Positions 34,689-46,639 of a DNA stretch of 64,000 nucleotides are shown piece after piece. This DNA comes from Ramazzottius varieornatus (taxonomy: Eukaryota > Tardigrada > Eutardigrada > Parachela > Ramazzottiidae): the NCBI GenBank assembly GCA_001949185.1, contig BDGG01000015.1, forward strand, positions 352,314-416,313. Direction: 5' to 3'. The notes under the pieces are model-generated. The model did not search any database, was not told the origin of the DNA, and saw nothing but the letters and a program-made list of their open reading frames with translations. Made by a program: the position numbers and the translations under genes. Numbering within the stretch: position 1 is the first letter of the stretch; every line of letters starts with the position of its first letter.

Positions 34689-36777
34689 CATGAGATACTG
34701 CAAAGATTCTTTGCGTCCGCCCAGTAGGTGATGATGGACTGCCAGAGGGGGTCTGAAGAGGCACTAAACCCTGGCTGGGGCTGTACTTCACGTATACGAT
34801 ACCGTACTGCGCAGAAGCAGCGAATCTACATTTATTATGAGAAGATGATAGTCCTAGGACAAAACGACAGTTGGCCTCCTATACATACCGTTGTGGCTTC
34901 GTGGTAGTGTTGGCCGGGATAACCGTATTTGACGATTTTGCTGGTTATTACTGGGTCCCCGGTGAAAATGTCGTTCAAGCGTGGAAAACGTTTTCTGGAA
35001 CTTGGGATAACTCGTGGTAAGGTCTTCGATATTCGGGCGTCACGGCTGAATCAAAATCGAATTGAATTTAATTCTGGTTAAAGTGTGCTATCTACTGCCT
35101 TTCCCATTACACCACATCTTTCTTCCTGCTCGCGTAAGCCCGGCTGTTTCATTGTTACGCATCATTTGACTTTTCGTTCTCGATATCGGGTTCCTTATCT
35201 GTACTCCCTCCTCTCTACACAACATACCCCACATTCTTCTCGATGATGTTCCTTGCCGATGAGAAAACTTTCGCTTCTCGTGCTGCTACACGAGAATATT
35301 TATCTTCCACCCGCCCACCCTACATTTTCTATACTGGTTCCCTGCTCAATAAAAGGGGCATTCGGATTCGCGTCGTATCAGAATTACGAGTGCCTCCATT
35401 CCGGCAAAGTTACTTCCGAGTTCGTTCATTGAAGAACACGCTATTTAAACTGAAAAGCAAGTTATCAGTTAACTTCTTGTTGAGGAGCCAAGAACCGTGG
35501 TGTTACTCGTACTGCACCGAACGTCGGAATGGAGGGATGGGGATTGGCTGCTCAGCATAGGAGTCGTGCTGCGTTCCAAAGACTATTCCCAAAACCCACA
35601 AGGGCCTCCCTTGCATTCCGATTCTGGAATGCGACATCAAGTGTGAACCTTGAGGTTTTCTCCAGTCGAAAAGCTGTTAGCTAGTAGCGAGCTTGAATAA
35701 ATGCAGACATTAAGTTGCCACCGCCAGATGAAAGTCCCACTGTAGCTAAGATGAGTTGCGACGTCACTCATAAGCGAAACAGCCGATCAGAACTTTGAAT
35801 AGTTGGGCAGCCACTATGCTTCCCAATGCTAGCCAACCGTACTCCGATGACGCTGTTTTTCGAAAATAAGGGGAGCTCCGGAAAGCGAAATGTAGTTACA
35901 CGTCACAAAAGGGGCGGAGCAAGGCCGTAGCTACAGTGGCAAAGTGAACGGGAGTGGCAACTCAATCTCTATAATGTTGATTAAGGGCTTCGGTAACCCG
36001 TCAGTCCGAAAAGCTATCAAAGGTTTGTCGGAGATAGTTTGCTGTTTCCAAAAACCGCAGCGGGTAATTGTTTCAGGACATATAAACGAAACAATGATTG
36101 TAAGATCGACAGCACGTGGAACAAGACGGATACAGTAGGACGTGTGCAACCTTACATAAGTTACTGTATCGGAAGGTTTTCTGTAGCCTCGCTCTACGGT
36201 AATACTTCATGGGCCGCATCATTTTGTCTTCAGAATTGCGATCACCAGTCTAATAACGTTAGGCCCAAAAATATCTACGCTGTCACTACAAAACAAAAAA
36301 GACCATAGGAATATCGAACTAGGTCGGCAAATGAATTAAAACTGGTGAATTTGGCCATTTGCCGGGAAAAGTCTAGCTCTCGTTCAGTCCGACAGATTCA
36401 CGTTTCCGACCGCCCTGTCCGTGGCTCAGACTCGGTCCTAATTATTTTAACAAAAAAAAATGCAGGTGCTCTGCAAGACACCGAAGAAATAATTTTCGAA
36501 AACGGTCCCAAAAACTGCACAGTTGTGAGTTTTTTCGCCTCGCACCTTTTCTGATTCTAGGTCGATCTCCACTGCCCGTAAGCAGATTTCCGGCCTGTAA
36601 TTTCTGTTGAGATGGCCACTAGGATGTTCAACCAGGGGAAACTAGTTCGAACGTTGAACAATGATCGAGTCGAGATCAACTCAATATAATGAGCGGTAGC
36701 AAGTTGGCTGGGACAGGGTGTATATGCGACATATATGTGTATGCAACATGAATAAGAAGAATGAATGAAAGAATTGT
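34689..36777. other. No gene seen
   Basis: A 105-codon plus-strand frame at 35243-35560 has no recognisable domain or splice context. Otherwise nothing is supported. Confidence 0.4.
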
Positions 36778-37248
36778 CTGAGTTTGCCTAAACTCTTGTA
36801 TGTTCTAAGGTGTAGCCCAACCTGGACCTTCCCTGAGCTGCTACAAGAGTTAGACGGCGTGCTCCGGCGCAGCGTTGCGCAGATCTCCAACATCAACATG
36901 TCGGACGACGTATGGAAGCAAGCGACCTTACCAGTGGATAAAGGTGGCCTCGGCATCCGTCGAGCAGAGCAGATTGCCCTCCCGGCCTATTTGGCCTCGA
37001 TCTACTCTGCAAGACGTCTAGTGTCCGGAATGATCGCTGATTTTGACGTGGATGACCTGTGCGCCGATGAGTTGGCAAGCTGGAGTGTTCAGTCGGGAAC
37101 TGAGCCTCCGATAGCTGCCCTCAGAGGAGTACAGCGCGTCTGGGGTCAGCCTCTTGCTGACCGATGCTTCGCTGAAATACTAGAAACAAGCTCAGTGCTG
37201 GACAAAGCCAGAATGCTCGCTGTGTCCGCCAAAGAGTCGAGCGCTTGA
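36778..37248 (+). pseudogene. Reverse-transcriptase C-terminal fragment (retrotransposon relic)
   Basis: A 5'-truncated frame opens with SLPKLLYVLRCSPTW, then DDVWKQATLPVDKGG, LGIRRAEQIALPAYLAS and ends SAKESSA. This is the segment after the catalytic palm in reverse transcriptases found as mobile-element genes in many invertebrates. The catalytic YxDD block is absent. The frame ends at TGA where SAW-LHALP would be expected, and LHALPAA is still readable just beyond, so the stop is probably a Trp-to-TGA change. Confidence 0.7.
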
Positions 37249-40200
37249 CTACATGCACTGCCGGCTGCCTGCTGACATTCAGAAAGGCAATTCCGCTTGT
37301 GTTTTGGGCACTTTTCCTTATGCTCAGGGCTTAGAAGAGGTCTTTTTTGTTTTAGATATTCAGAAACAGGTGATGTAGTTTGTTGTATGCTTTTAGCATT
37401 ACACTATGTCGTGCGGATCTTTGCCCAGCAAACTAAATCGAAATAGAGCAGTCGTATAAGAGGGTCATCAACCAGTCCAACGGAAGATACCAAAGCCCAA
37501 GCAGTGTTCTGACAAAAACCTGCTGCTTTTGTCCAACCGATAATACTGGACTACAATGTTCACAGAGCACCACTTTTACGCTCAATTGAGAAGGAGGCAA
37601 CATTCACCAGAGCTTACACTTCCACCAGACCGTTGGATATCTCATTACGGTACACGCGCCTGACCCGATTACCGCCCTGGAAGAAATTTCCGGCCACCGG
37701 CCGAAAGCCGCAACGTTTCGATAGATCGATCGGTTTATCTGGCGGCTGTCGCTTCCGGTCAGTGGCCGGAAATTCTGTCCAGATATTGACGAAATCTACC
37801 AGTAACAGATAACAATTTCAGGCGCCATTACGATACAAACCACACACCTTTCGGCATGCACTATCAGCGCCGGCGCGGCCCGTATCGAATGTATCAAAAT
37901 TGAAGCATGACGTCACGTAAGTTGATCATTTTCACAGTGTAGCTCGCTTTATCACGCTGCCACTGTGATACACACAATACAGGTCGCGTAGGCCTTGTGC
38001 ACCAGTGTTATTTTAATGATTGTAACGGATTATTTAAAATGGTCGGAAATCGGCCGTTTTGAATTTTACTATGATAATTGAAATTGGCAAACTCAGCCAA
38101 CGGATTTTACTATATAGTAAAATTATAGTAAAATTGGCTGGATGGTGAGATAGTAAAATAGATAATTAAAATCAGCCCAAACTGCAATTACAATGAGCCT
38201 AAAATGCGGTAAAAGGGCCGAAAGTGCGCGATCTATGATATTTTTCGCATGATTTTCGTTGTTTGACACTAGACAACATCCGCACAACGCAACCTAGGTA
38301 CTGCGTATGAGCTCAGTTTGCGCACCAGGCCAAACGCACCGGGTCTTGACCGGGGCATGCGAAACGAGCTGCGTACCACATAGTTTCGTTCCGCGCACCG
38401 TGAATGGTGCGTTTTGTGCCGCTGCGGTGCATTGAGCTAACAGTGCGTCAGCATGGCGTAAATGTGCCACGTTGGATCGCCCACAATTGAAAAAATTAAA
38501 ATTTCTGCTGCTAACACAAGTAAATTTGATGCATAATAGAAAATTTTACGAGAGCCGTTCCTGCAATCAAAATTTTAAAATCTGGTAGAATTGCAACGAT
38601 TGTAACAGGAATTAAAATCCCAAAAGTCAAAGTAAAATAACACTGTTTGTGCAGTATGATGCAACTAGAGCACGGAATCTGGCCGTATGCGCAGTACTGC
38701 ACTGCAGCTGTGCGTTGCAAATTGACGAAATGTGTACAGCAAAGCACTGCATGCGGCAGAAAGCCGAAGACTGCCGCGCAGATCCACGTACCGACATTTA
38801 ACAAAAATTGGAGTTCTTGGGCATTCGAACTTCGGGCATCTCAGCTTTGCCGTACTTTAGGGCAACGTTTTTCAGCTTGACTGCCGACTTCGCCGACAAA
38901 ATTATAAAACACGTCAGTACATCAGCATGCCGCGTAGTTGCACCAGGATAATATGCATCTGCAGCGCAACTGCCTAGCTACTCTTCATGAAGGTTGTGCA
39001 GCACAGCGCGGCGCACAGCGACTTGGAAATGAGCGCAGCACAGCTGCGGCGTACTTTTGGACCTGCGGCCCAGTGCTCTACATTGAGCCTGGGATATCCG
39101 CACTGTACCATATGGGCGCTTTCAAGAAGTTTCTTGATACGGTACTGGCTGTGCCTGATGTTTGGATTGTGACGACTTCGAATACCCTTGTTGATACTGT
39201 AAATATTCGCTGCATCCGCGCAGCAAGTCGTCGTACAAGTGAAGCACAGCCCCGGTCTGGTTTTACTGCCTGCGCGGCCTCCCTACGGGGATGAATCATC
39301 ATGTAGGTGTACGTACGTACTGCCCGGATGCAGCGAATATATGCAGTACTTCATTTTGTTCGAGAAAAATATTGCCACTTCAGTTATCCCGACTTTTTAA
39401 TCTTTTAGTGAATATAAATTCGACACCGTTATCAATCATCAACGAAGTCGAGCGGTGGAGTTGTGCGAATCTGAACAGAACCTCGAAGTGCACGAAACCG
39501 AATCTGTCCATATTACACTTTTCCGACTGGCCCATACTTTTTACTGGCCGAATCCTTCTTTTCGTGCGTGTTCATAAGGACGTGCGAAACCTGTCCCGCA
39601 ATTTATCCTCGGATCAAGTACACACAAGGTGCCGCGAGAGCGCCGCCTACTAGCTCGCCAATGAACCCTGTTTTGGATTTAATTTGAACGAAACCGCACG
39701 TTCGAGTTAATGTTCCCTCATACTGACCGATCGTACACGAACTGGGTTGAGATGGGCACTGCGGCAATCGTCAGATTGCATTGCAGGGTATCGTACATGC
39801 AGCCAGAGGTGGTACGAAAGAGTCTGAAGGGGTTCGAATTTTTCAGTCAGAAAGTTCTGAGGTTAGGATGATGTCACGTAGCATGAAAATGCGTAGGTAG
39901 TCGTTCTGGCATCCAACCCCCTGGAAGGGGGGTTTCAGTTAGTGGTTACCCCTGAAAGTTCCCAGAGTGTCTCCCCAGAAGGGCGAACAGTTTTGTGAGA
40001 CTTTGAGCCACGGCGAGGTACGGCAAAGCTACCATTCGATACCCCTGAATATTCTCTCAGATTTCATGTTAGAGAAGGGTCATTTGGTACCAAAAATAAT
40101 GTGCCAAAAATAGGGCTGCCGAAGCCATACCTCTACAGAAACTCGGAAGCGGCAATATGCACGAATTAATCACAGCCAGGTAATCATCTGTCCATTAACA

Positions 40201-40698
40201 GCAATCATTGTCACACCATCATTTACTTTTTCCAATCAGCAGAAGAAATTGTTACGTTATCAAGCGATAGCTTTTGTAGAATATGTCGATGATGCGATGT
40301 GGCTTGATGATTGCTGCGACAATTATTTTACAGAGAAGGTGTCCTGTAGAAGCAAACCACAATGGAGCGATGCAGCAAAACTAATAAACACACTGCTTTC
40401 TAATCTTTCCAGTTGATATTCGATTTAAGGTATAAGAACCATAAGAGAGGAATTCTTTAGAAACTGCTCTTAAACTAGGCGCCGCGACTCCCCGGCAAAC
40501 TTTTCACGCTGATATAGAAAAATATACGGACCATAGTTCCAACCCTCACAAGAAGGAAGATCCAGAGATCACATGACCGGAAAACCCTGGATCTTCTCCC
40601 CCGATCCCCAACCTTAAGCATGCTGTGCCCTGGATTCTACCACCGTTAGTCCACCTTTCCGGGCTTAACGACCCCAAGTTTCGCTCATCGATCAAGGA
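37249..40698. other. Repeat-like, no gene recognised
   Basis: Contains a family B remnant (37651) and an AGTAAAAT-rich block near 38070-38170. Open frames are short and have no domain match. Confidence 0.45.
37651..37795. mobile_element. Deleted family B remnant
   Basis: TACACGCGCCTGACCCGATT opens the copy; AAATTTCCGGCCACCGG is mirrored by CAGTGGCCGGAAATT about 90 bp on. The right terminus is lost. Confidence 0.55.
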
Positions 40699-40868
40699 AA
40701 CGCGTAACCGATACAACGTCGAAAATGCTTCTCAGCCCGTGATCAAATTTGTGTGGTTTAGTGTGCCTGCACAAGTTCAGTATGACTGCAGTAATGTTTC
40801 TACAACTGCTAATCAAATTTGACCACGGGCTGGGAAGCACTTTCGACATTGTGTTTGACGCAACCGAT
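40699..40868. repeat. 170-bp inverted repeat
   Basis: The left arm carries CAGCCCGTGATCAAATTTG and the right arm CAAATTTGACCACGGGCTG. Arms of about 50 bp enclose a 60-bp spacer. Confidence 0.65.
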
Positions 40869-40967
40869 GTTTGACTCCATCACAGATGGCGTAATCTAAA
40901 AGGTATGTGTATAATCTTAGTTTAGACAACCAAATATTTTATCCGCCTGCCGAAAAGCAGCGATCCG

Positions 40968-41522
40968 TCACTGGATGGTCTGCATTATTTGCCTCTCGGT
41001 GAACCCAGGGAAGATGAGATCTGATGTCTTTGGTGGAGTGGGTCGAGAAGGTTCACCCACTGATCCTCGACAACTGTACACTACGTAAGCTGCGGCACGC
41101 CCAAACGCAGTCATACCCTGTATCGCGAGAACGCGGGCATACAAGCTTTTGGCGTGAGTAAATACCAGAAGCCACGCTGCGAGTCTGTAACATTCAGACA
41201 TGTCGAACCACAAAAGTCTCTTCCCGTCCAAACGAAATTCCACGTCAAACTTTACAAACACCGTTGTGACCTCAGCGAGCGCAGAAACTACGGTCATTCT
41301 CAAAGCCAGCGAGATCACCACGATGGTTCTCGCATTAATCCCAAGTACCGCGAAACCTCCAACATCGGGCCCGAGTACCACGACAGTGCCTAGATCAACA
41401 AGAACTTCGATAGCCTTCACCCGTAACTCAAGCACTCGTTTCGTTCTCAGAAGTCCCATGTATTTCGCTTTGAGAGTACTGTCACTGTACTGGACTGGTT
41501 GGCGTGTACACAAAGGTAACAA
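40968..41522 (-). CDS. Open frame of 184 codons, possible membrane-protein exon
   Basis: A long stop-free minus-strand frame. The middle is hydrophobic (VLVDLGTVVVLGPDVGG, INARTIVVISLALRM), then FVKFDVEFRLDGKRL and YRLAAWLLVFTHAKS. A possible acceptor (CCAGTCCAG) lies near 41490. No ATG is close to its 5' end, so it could be one exon of a receptor or transporter. The opposite strand is also open for 114 codons and Ser/Thr-rich, so the coding strand is not certain. I recognise no family. Confidence 0.28.
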   Translation of the reverse strand: MLPLCTRQPVQYSDSTLKAKYMGLLRTKRVLELRVKAIEVLVDLGTVVVLGPDVGGFAVLGINARTIVVISLALRMTVVSALAEVTTVFVKFDVEFRLDGKRLLWFDMSECYRLAAWLLVFTHAKSLYARVLAIQGMTAFGRAAAYVVYSCRGSVGEPSRPTPPKTSDLIFPGFTERQIMQTIQ

Positions 41523-41853
41523 AACCGTCTTGATTTCAACATGAAGCTAACTGGAGTTGTTGGCATCTGAACAATCACGTGGCGCAAAACCTGCGGCGCT
41601 TCTCAGCTGCTGGCAAATACTGTACTATTCGAGAGTACGACAATGATACGATAATCGAGTGGTCTAGACTGAACGTATTAGAATTGATATTTTAGTGAGA
41701 ACCCAGGTAATGGCGGCAGACCGCATAGTCTTAATAAAAGAGGATTTTCGAGTATGCAAGTTCTATAGACTATTGTGTCAATACCTATCTTCGAAAACGT
41801 TTTGTCTCAAAAGATTCACTTGAGATTGTCCAAACTGTGCAGCTTCTTTAGAC

Positions 41854-44800
41854 ATGAATGGCGGTGCGGAATACGTCGATGTGGATGAGGTTCTTGCAAT
41901 TTTGGGAAATCCCGGACCTTTTCAGATCATCCAGTTTATATTCCTATCATCTATTTACCTTCCATTGTCAATAAACGACTACGTGGTAATCTTTTTTGGC
42001 ATAGCTCCCCTGTTTGTAAGTTGCAGCAGCGCTCCCGGAGACCATAATTTATATCATCCTGCTAATTCAACTTCAGTCGCGAATTTCACAAGTTTTAACA
42101 TCACCCCCTGGAATTCTGAAGACCGGACTTGCAGCTGTCCTGATGGTTTCGAGTATGTCTATCCTGGCCGTCAGTGGTCTATCATTGGAGATGTAAGAGA
42201 CATAGCGTGCTAGCGTCTTCTGGAGGTTCTCACATAACAGTGCATCGCGATCCGTGTTAGTGATGATACTGCACCCCGTAGATGGACTTGGTATGCGACA
42301 AGAGCCCCCTGGTCAACCTAGCCACCGTGATTTATTTCTTGGGTAAGTAGCCAGTTGTCGATATCAGGATATGCAGTCGCGCTCATGGGTCCTCGTACAC
42401 CCATGGTCTTCATTCGCCTGCTTGTATCTTTTGAACCCGTCGTTCGATTTTTCTAATTCAAAGACCGCCAAGTAGAACACATTCTATACTTCCGTATCGA
42501 GTGAGAGGTGAGTAGCTGGTTTTAACAGCCAACCGGTAAAAGTCGGTGATCAGACAAGGAAATATGGGCCCTTTTTTACCGCCGCTCTCCCCTCACGTGA
42601 CAGGTTCAGGGCAAAATCTAAATGGCCAAAACGTAGTAAAAACATCTTTCTTCAGATAGCACAGAAGGAGATGTCCAGCAAAGTTGTCTTGCGGAATTTT
42701 CCAATATGGGCTTTACACCTTACTTTTGCGGACAACTCAAACCGAGCGTTTCTCTTCTCCCTCATCTCTACACTTTGCACCAAAAACTCATGCTCACTCT
42801 GTAGAACGCACTCCCTCGTATTTGTTAAAATTTATTTCACTGAAATCGGACAAGATCGGAAGATATTCAAAACTGAAGTCTTTCGTCCGTGAATATTGTT
42901 GTAAAGTGAGGTGTAAAACCGATGTTGAAAAATTCCGCAAGACAATTTTGCTAGACATCTCTTTTTGTACTGGCGATGGACAAATAACGATGTTTGGGAC
43001 GCAGTTCGGGTGAATTTTATATATCCTTCTTACCTGCCCAGCTCTTGTTCTGGTGGACTCAAACACCGTTTTTTAGAGCTTTCAACACATTCAGGAGAGT
43101 CGAAAATCGAACAAATCATCTCTGGGTAGAGCAGGGGTACGTCCAATGTTGAAAAACCTGGAGCCCTGCCAACAGGTGCACGAAGAAAAATCAAGACAGT
43201 GCTGCCCACAATGTTTAAACCCTTTGCATTACCTAGATTATGTTATCTTTCGCAGACCTACAGTTAAAATCGAGTACGGTCGGCGTATTGCATGCTGTAT
43301 GAAGATTAGCTTTTCCCAAAGGACAGCGGTAGTCCATTACGTCAGGCTGTACCCGCATATGCGATCAAGTAGCGGGTGGCAGCCAGCAATATCTGGCTTG
43401 TCGTAGTTTGTTCAATCAGCATCAAGGTCTTTGCCTCGTCCGCCTCGATCTGACGGGTAATGGTGGAAGCAAAAAATCCCGACTTATGCCGTCAGATGGC
43501 CCCGGATGACAAACACTAAACATCCCCGCTACTGCAGTGAATTATTATACAGTAGCTATACCATATCCTGCCTTGCATGTAGATAAGGATTGAAATCGAT
43601 CGTGTTGAGAACAGATTCAAACAGAAAGTCGTCTAGGTTGGGTGATCGCATCGCCTATTTCCGGGTGGGCAACCGACCACTTTGGCCGGCGACCTACTCT
43701 CTTCGTCAGTTACGGAGTTTACACGGTATCTCAAATTGGACTAATCTTTTCCCGAGACTACATTTCATTCACACTACTGCGATTCACAGTTGGATCGGCT
43801 CGGCAGGTACATTAAGAGTATGAACTAATCTTTGTCCGTAATCTTTGTCCGGGTGGCAAAGGCGAACACGCGTTTGGTTTCAGATTATGAACACAGCCTT
43901 CTTTGTGCTTATGATGGAGTGGATTCCACCGAACAAGCGAGTGCTATGGGGAACATTCTCAGAAAACCAATATAATATGGGTTTATTGCTGACTGCCTTG
44001 ATTGGCTTTCTTCTGCAAAACTGGATTCACATTCAAATTTTCATTGCGGTGTTTTGCGTTACCGCCGTTCCTCTTTTCTGGTAAGCATCACGTAAAGTTA
44101 TCAGTACAGTGTGTCGGACATAGCTCCTTATACTGTACCCTGATCACGATTAGCAATTATTGTTTTACACTTTGCACGTTACCAGCAGTGCCCCGGCAAA
44201 CAGGTCTTTGTGGAAAAACTATTTTATTGTCTGTATTGCCCTTGACCTCACGATCAGCTGATCGCTAAATCGATTAATTTAAGCGAACGAATTTTGCAAC
44301 GAGACGGCTCCATTGGTGCAACGCACATACACGGCCAATGTTACGGCTCGGCTCGTGACGTAAGCACCGAAGTTGCTGTTCCCCGACTGTTTTCACAAAG
44401 TCCTGTTTGCCGGGGCACCGCTGCACGTTACGACACAGTCTTGCTTCAACACTGTTTTCATGCTCGCTCCTGAATCTTTGACGTGGCTTCACGTGAAAAA
44501 CCGTGGGGAAGACTTCGTTCGGAATTGTCGGTTCGTTGCCAAATTCAACAGGATAGAACTATCGGACGATAACTGGATACGGATCAAACGATTTAGTCAG
44601 TCTCATGCGGGAACTACAACCAGCAACGGAAAAGTGTACACTTTTATTGACTGTGAGTTTCCGCTGTATATTTCCGAAGTTTAGCAGAAAACCATACATC
44701 GACATAGAAAATTCGGCAAAATGAACCTGTAAGAACGAAGACGTATTGACTGCCTGCGCGGAAAGTTTCGACACGAGGCAGGCGTGTGAATGCACCTAGA

Positions 44801-46009
44801 ACTACGAGGGAACGGTTGTTGAGTCAGCCGGCTGTTACCAGGAGCAGGCCATCGAAAGGCCTGCTGGTCATAAGGCGCGGCTATCAACAACCTTTTCCTC
44901 GTAGTGACGTTCAAGCGCAACCTGTACACGTGCCTGGCCTAAATATNNNNNNNNNNNNNNNNNNNNNNNNNNNNNNNNNNNNNNNNNNNNNNNNNNCATA
45001 TTTAGGCCAGGCGCGTGTACGGAACGTCGGTCGAACGTCCTGCTGGCATTTTTTAAGCCAGCTGTTGAGCCGTCTTGCTGCTTGATTTTGGCGAACGATG
45101 TGCTGTATATTTTTCGTCTCGTATCGAGAAAAGGACAGAAAAGCCTGGGTCACGATCCGAAAACAACGTGTTTTTGGTTTTAGGTTTCCGTACACCACTC
45201 ATCCGGGAAACGCTGGTGCTAAACCTGTTGTGCTGGTAGGCAAACGGAATTTGCTCCAAGACGTTTCCTTCGGACTAAATCTACGGTTTTGTACACAGGT
45301 TCGCTTCGAGTTTCGGCCTTTTCGGCACCTCGTACCTCAGCAGTGCCATTGCTACTGATGTCTACCTTGACTTGGCCATCGAGGGACTACTTGCCCTAAT
45401 CCCGACCTTTCTCGCAACTTACCTGAGTGCAAAGTACACGACTGATAGTGATTATGTTTGACAAGTTGCTGTTGAACCCTTTGGTGCTGTTCTTCGCAGG
45501 TGGGGGAACCGTCTCCCTTTAACATGCTATTTCTTCGTTGGCGGGATTTTTGCAATCATAGCGGGGGTGATTCCTGCATCAACCACATCTCAACTTGCAG
45601 CAGCAAACGTGATGTCTTTCTTCAGTAGAATGGCTTACGTGGCGACATTTTGCGTTACCTCAATCTACACAACGGAACTGTTTCCTACTGTCATCCGAAG
45701 TAGCGCTTTCTGCCTGTGTTTTACAGCTTTGAGTATCGGATGCATGGTGACACCTCTACTGCCACTTATGGTAAAGTTCGTTTACGCAGCTGTGCAACGC
45801 TGGAAGAAACCTCCGGTATTTTGTTTCAGGTGGAGCGAGTCGCTTTCAAAGGCAGTGGCTTCTTATTTGTGGGTTTGGTGTCTCTACTTGCAACTCTTGC
45901 TGCCTGGCTGCTTCGGGAAACTAAAGGTCTTTCGTTACCGGAGACCATCGAGGAAGTTGAGCAGCTGAGACCAAGAAAACGGCACTGGCCTGGCCTCCCA
46001 TTCACTTAG
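41854..46009 (+). CDS. SLC22-type organic cation/anion transporter (MFS)
   Basis: Nine exons: 41854-42192, 42282-42342, 43637-43806, 43884-about 44080, 44439-44652, 45184-45235, 45299-45433, 45500-45770 and 45830-46009, about 540 residues, a normal SLC22 length. Hallmarks: N-terminal DEVLAILGNPGPFQ; large first extracellular loop with NST, NFT and NIT sequons; DLVCDKSPLVNLATV; MFS loop GWATDHFGRRPTL; LAPESLTWL; the tiny 52-nt exon FRTPLIRETLVLNLLC; TTELFPTVIRSSAF; and C-terminal RETKGLSLPETIEEV. A 12-helix plasma-membrane facilitator of organic ions is expected; substrate cannot be told. Introns hold an inverted repeat (42669), the hAT-like MITE (44183), a hairpin (44803) and a scaffold gap (44947). 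The exon 4/5 join is unresolved: donor TG|GTAAGC is phase 2 but the only nearby acceptor (GACACAG) is phase 0. Confidence 0.9.
42669..42963. repeat. Inverted repeat in an SLC22 intron
   Basis: AGATGTCCAGCAAAGTTGTC (left) is mirrored by GACAATTTTGCTAGACATCT (right); arms of about 65 bp enclose about 165 bp. Translating both strands gives the same peptide (SSKVVLRNF and SSKIVLRNF), which shows the symmetry. Confidence 0.75.
44183..44423. mobile_element. 241-bp hAT-like MITE with 8-bp target duplication
   Basis: The left end CAGCAGTGCCCCGGCAAACA and the inverted right end CAGCGGTGCCCCGGCAAACA form TIRs of about 36 bp. The flanks are an identical 8-mer, CACGTTAC, at 44175-44182 and 44424-44431. 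CAG-type termini and an 8-bp duplication are diagnostic of the hAT superfamily. No transposase, so non-autonomous. It lies between exons 4 and 5 of the transporter, 16 bp upstream of exon 5. Confidence 0.88.
44803..44907. repeat. 105-bp hairpin in an SLC22 intron
   Basis: TACGAGGGAACGGTTGTTGA pairs with TCAACAACCTTTTCCTCGTA; the tip is GCAGGCC-ATCGAAA-GGCCTGC. Foldback or MITE-like. Confidence 0.7.
44935..45019. mobile_element. Family B inverted repeat with the second 50-N gap
   Basis: TACACGTGCCTGGCCTAAAT and ATTTAGGCCAGGCGCGTGTA flank N 44947-44996. Same arrangement as the gap at 27839: the unassembled part is the core of a palindromic element. Confidence 0.75.
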
Positions 46010-46139
46010 GAAGACGTAATCCGATATCGCTTCAGCCCGAACGTCTCGAAGCGAGTGTCACGAAAGCACAGTACTGACGTCCGCCCCCAGTCCGTCAAAC
46101 AACACTCTTCCGTTCGAGATGACCTTTCTGCCGTTAGTG

Positions 46140-46182
46140 GCTTAACAAGAGCTGTATCTGTAGCTGTAGCTGTAGCTGTAGC
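46140..46182. repeat. Hexamer microsatellite (AGCTGT)n
   Basis: About six AGCTGT units in a row, just downstream of the transporter stop codon. Confidence 0.8.
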
Positions 46183-46639
46183 TGTGAAAGCACTCTTTGT
46201 TGCTTGAACTCGGTTGAACGTTTTTTCATGGGGTTTCGGTCTGCATAAACAACCGAGAAACCTAAGACAAGTCCGGACCGACGTTTTCGGTTGGGGTAGC
46301 TACTGCACTCACAAATAGGCAATTTGTTTTGATGCCGCATTATCTCCCATCGCATCGACCAATATCACCCTGGGGAGGCATTAGCAACGGAGAAGAAGGC
46401 GACGGGAGAAGGCAGTCAGACGTAAAGCTGGCCCAACCAATTGGTTTTCGTGTTAGCAGCGAGACCTCAAATGTATGACCCGTCGTGTGACGCGAGGCGT
46501 CAGGTCCCGTCGGATTTGAACCAACGGTAGCTATTTTCTTCGGCATGCTAGTTTGTACACATATTTGGAGCGCGCAGTGGAAATTTTCTTCAACAGCAGC
46601 CAAGTAAACTCAGTAACAGTTCAATAGACCACTGCCACT
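46183..46639. other. Non-coding spacer
   Basis: No gene or repeat arms seen between the microsatellite and the tandem duplication. Confidence 0.4.

Noticed and set aside
46140-46182. AGCTGT array as a CRISPR-like repeat
   Set aside because: Units are contiguous hexamers with no spacers; it is a plain microsatellite.
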